From the NCBI GenBank assembly GCA_963699215.1, contig OY969422.1, positions 1,736,001-1,800,000 on the forward strand: 64,000 nucleotides of DNA. The letters run 5' to 3'. The first letter of the stretch is position 1. Each line of letters begins with the position of its first letter. A program made the position numbers and the translations under genes. Of this stretch, positions 58,401 to 61,400 are shown one piece after another. Below the pieces are notes generated by a model. It made no database searches. It was not told where the DNA came from and was given only the letters and a program-made list of their open reading frames with translations. The DNA is from VRUE01 sp963699215. GTDB lineage: Bacteria > Actinomycetota > Thermoleophilia > Solirubrobacterales > 70-9.

Positions 58401-61400
58401 GTCAGGGCACAAGCCACGGAGGAGCCGATCGCGATCGTCGGCATGGCCTGCCGCTACCCGGGAGGGGTCGGCTCCCCAGAGGAGCTCTGGGCCCTGCTCG
58501 CCGAGGGACGCGACGGCATCTCCGAGTTCCCCGCCGACCGCGGCTGGGACCTCGAGCGCCTCTATGACCCCGACCCCGCCAACCCCGGCACCTCTTACGC
58601 GCGCCACGGCGGCTTCCTCGGCGACGCCGGCGAGTTCGACCCCGAGTTCTTCGGCATCGCTCCGCGCGAGGCGCTGGCGATGGACCCCCAGCAGCGCCTC
58701 CTGCTGGAAGCCAGCTGGGAGGCGCTGGAGCGCGCCGGGATCGACCCCGACTCGCTGCGCGGAGAGCGGGCCGGTGTCTTCGCCGGGATCAGCTCCCAGG
58801 ACTACACCGCCGGCTTGCGTGCGTCCCAGGGCGAGCTGGAGGGCTACCGCCTCACCGGCAGCTCGACCAGCGTCGTCTCCGGCCGCGTCGCCTACTCGCT
58901 CGGCCTCGAGGGACCGGCGATCACCGTCGACACCGCCTGCTCCTCCTCGCTAGTTGCGATGCACTTGGCGGCGCGGGCATTGCGCAGCGGCGAGTGCTCG
59001 GTGGCGCTGGCGGGGGGAGCCGCGATGCTCGGCAGCCCGGGGATGTTCGTCGAGTTCAGCCGCCAGCGCGGCCTCGCCCCCGACGGGCGCTGCAAGTCCT
59101 TTGCCGAGGCGGCAGACGGGACGTCCTGGTCGGAGGGTGCGGGGATGCTCGTGCTCGAGCGCCTCTCCGACGCGCAGCGAGCGGGCCACCCGATTCTGGC
59201 GACGATCAAGGGCTCCGCCGTCAACCAGGACGGAGCCTCAAACGGCCTCACCGCCCCCAACGGCCCCTCACAGGAGCGGGTGATCCGCCAGGCATTGGCC
59301 AACGCCGGGATCGAGCCAAAGGACGTAGACGCGGTCGAGGCCCACGGCACCGGCACGACCCTCGGCGACCCGATCGAGGCGGGGGCGCTGCTCGCGACCT
59401 ATGGCCAGGAGAGGGAGCAGCCGCTGAAGCTCGGCTCGATCAAGTCGAACATCGGCCACGCTGCGGCCGCATCCGGTGTCGCCGGTGTGATCAAGATGAC
59501 CATGGCGATGCGGGCAGGGGTCCTGCCGAAGACCCTGCACGTCGACAGCCCCTCCTCCAAGGTCGAGTGGGAGGCGGGCGAGGTAGAGCTCTTGACCGAG
59601 CAGGTGCCCTGGGAGCCCAGCGGGAGGACCCGCCGAGCCGGGATCTCCTCCTTCGGCATCAGCGGCACCAACGCGCATTTGATCTTGGAGGAGGCGCCGG
59701 AGCCCGTCGCAGCCACGGCGCAGGGTGTGGGGGACCCTGCCGGGGACTCGGCTGCCTCCTCCAAGCAACCCCTTCCGATCCCAACCCCGCTCCCCCTCTC
59801 GGCCAAGAGCGAGCCCGCCCTGGCCGAGGCCGCCTCGCGCCTCGCGACCCACCTGAGGGACAACCCAGAGCTAGACCCAGTGGACGTCGCCTACTCCTTG
59901 GCGACGACCCGCTCCGCCTTCGAGCAAAGAGCGCTCGTCATAGGGACGGAGCGCTCCGAGCTGATCAATGCCCTGGAGGCCCTTGCGGCGGGCAAGGAGC
60001 ACGCCAGCCTCATCGGCGGCCAGGCCCGCTCAGAGCAAAGCCCCGTCTTCCTCTTCCCCGGGCAGGGAGCCCAATCAGCGCAGATGGCCCTGGGGCTCTT
60101 GGATGCATCGCCCGACTTCGCCGCGTCGATAGAGAAGTGCGAGCAAGCACTCGCCCCGCATGTCGATTGGTCCCTCGGCGAGGTCCTGCGCGAAGAAGAG
60201 GCCACCTGGCTCGATCGCCTCGACATAGTCCAGCCGGCCCTCTTCGCGACGATGGTCTCCCTGGCCGAGCTCTGGCAGCGCTGTGGGGTAAAGCCAAGCG
60301 CCCTGATCGGCCACTCCCAGGGAGAGATAGCCGCAGCCCACATCGCCGGCGCCCTCTCCCTAGAGGACGCAGCCCTGATCGTCGCCGAGCGCGGCAAGGC
60401 GATGGCGAGGATCGCAGGGCGGGGAGCGATGCTCTCGCTCTCCCTCCCACCGAAGGAGCTAGAGCAGCGCCTCGCTCCCTACGAGGGGCAGATCTCGATA
60501 GCGGCGATCAACGGCCCCGCATCGCTGATCGCCTCCGGGGAGCCAAAGGCGCTCTCTGAGCTGCAAGAAGCATGCGAGAGAGACGGCATCCGCGCCCAGA
60601 AGATCGCCGTCGACTACGCCGCCCACTCCCCCCAGATCGAGGAGCTAGAGGAAGAGCTACTGAGTGCATTTGCCCCGATCTCTCCCCAGGAGACCCATAC
60701 CCCCCTGCACTCGACGGTCAGCGGCGAGCAGATCGAGGGCACGGAGCTCGGTCCCGAGTACTGGTACCGAAACCTGCGCGAGACCGTCCTACTGGAGCCA
60801 GTGCTCCGCTCCCTGCTGGAGCAAGGCAAGCGATCCTTCCTCGAGATCTCGCCCCACCCAGTGCTCTCCTTTGCCCTCGAGGAGACGATCGAGGACGCGC
60901 TCCCGGACCCAGCCGAGGCGAGCGTCCTCTCCACCCTTCGCAGGGACGAGGGAGGACCGGAGCGCTTTGCCCTCTCCCTCTCAAGCGCCCAGGCCCAGGG
61001 AGCGAAGCTCGACTTCGAGGCCCTCTTCGAGGGCACGGGGGCCAAGCGAGTGCCGCTGCCCACCTATCCCTTCCAAAGGAAGCGCTACTGGCTCGACTCA
61101 TCCGCAACCGGCTCCGATCCGACCTCGATCGGCCAAAGCGACGCCGATCACCCGATGCTCTCCGCGGTCCTCGAGGACCCACGCGGAGAGGGCATCACCC
61201 TGACCGGGCGCCTCTCGCTCTCCACCCACCCCTGGCTCTCTGACCACGCCGTCGCCGGCACCGTCCTTCTCCCCGGCACCGCCTTCTTGGAGCTGGCCTT
61301 GAAGGCGGCGCAGGAGGCAGGCGCCCAAGCGGTAGAGGAGCTGACCCTGCAGAGCCCCTTGATCCTGCCCGAGTCGGGAGCGGTGGCCTTGCAGGTATCC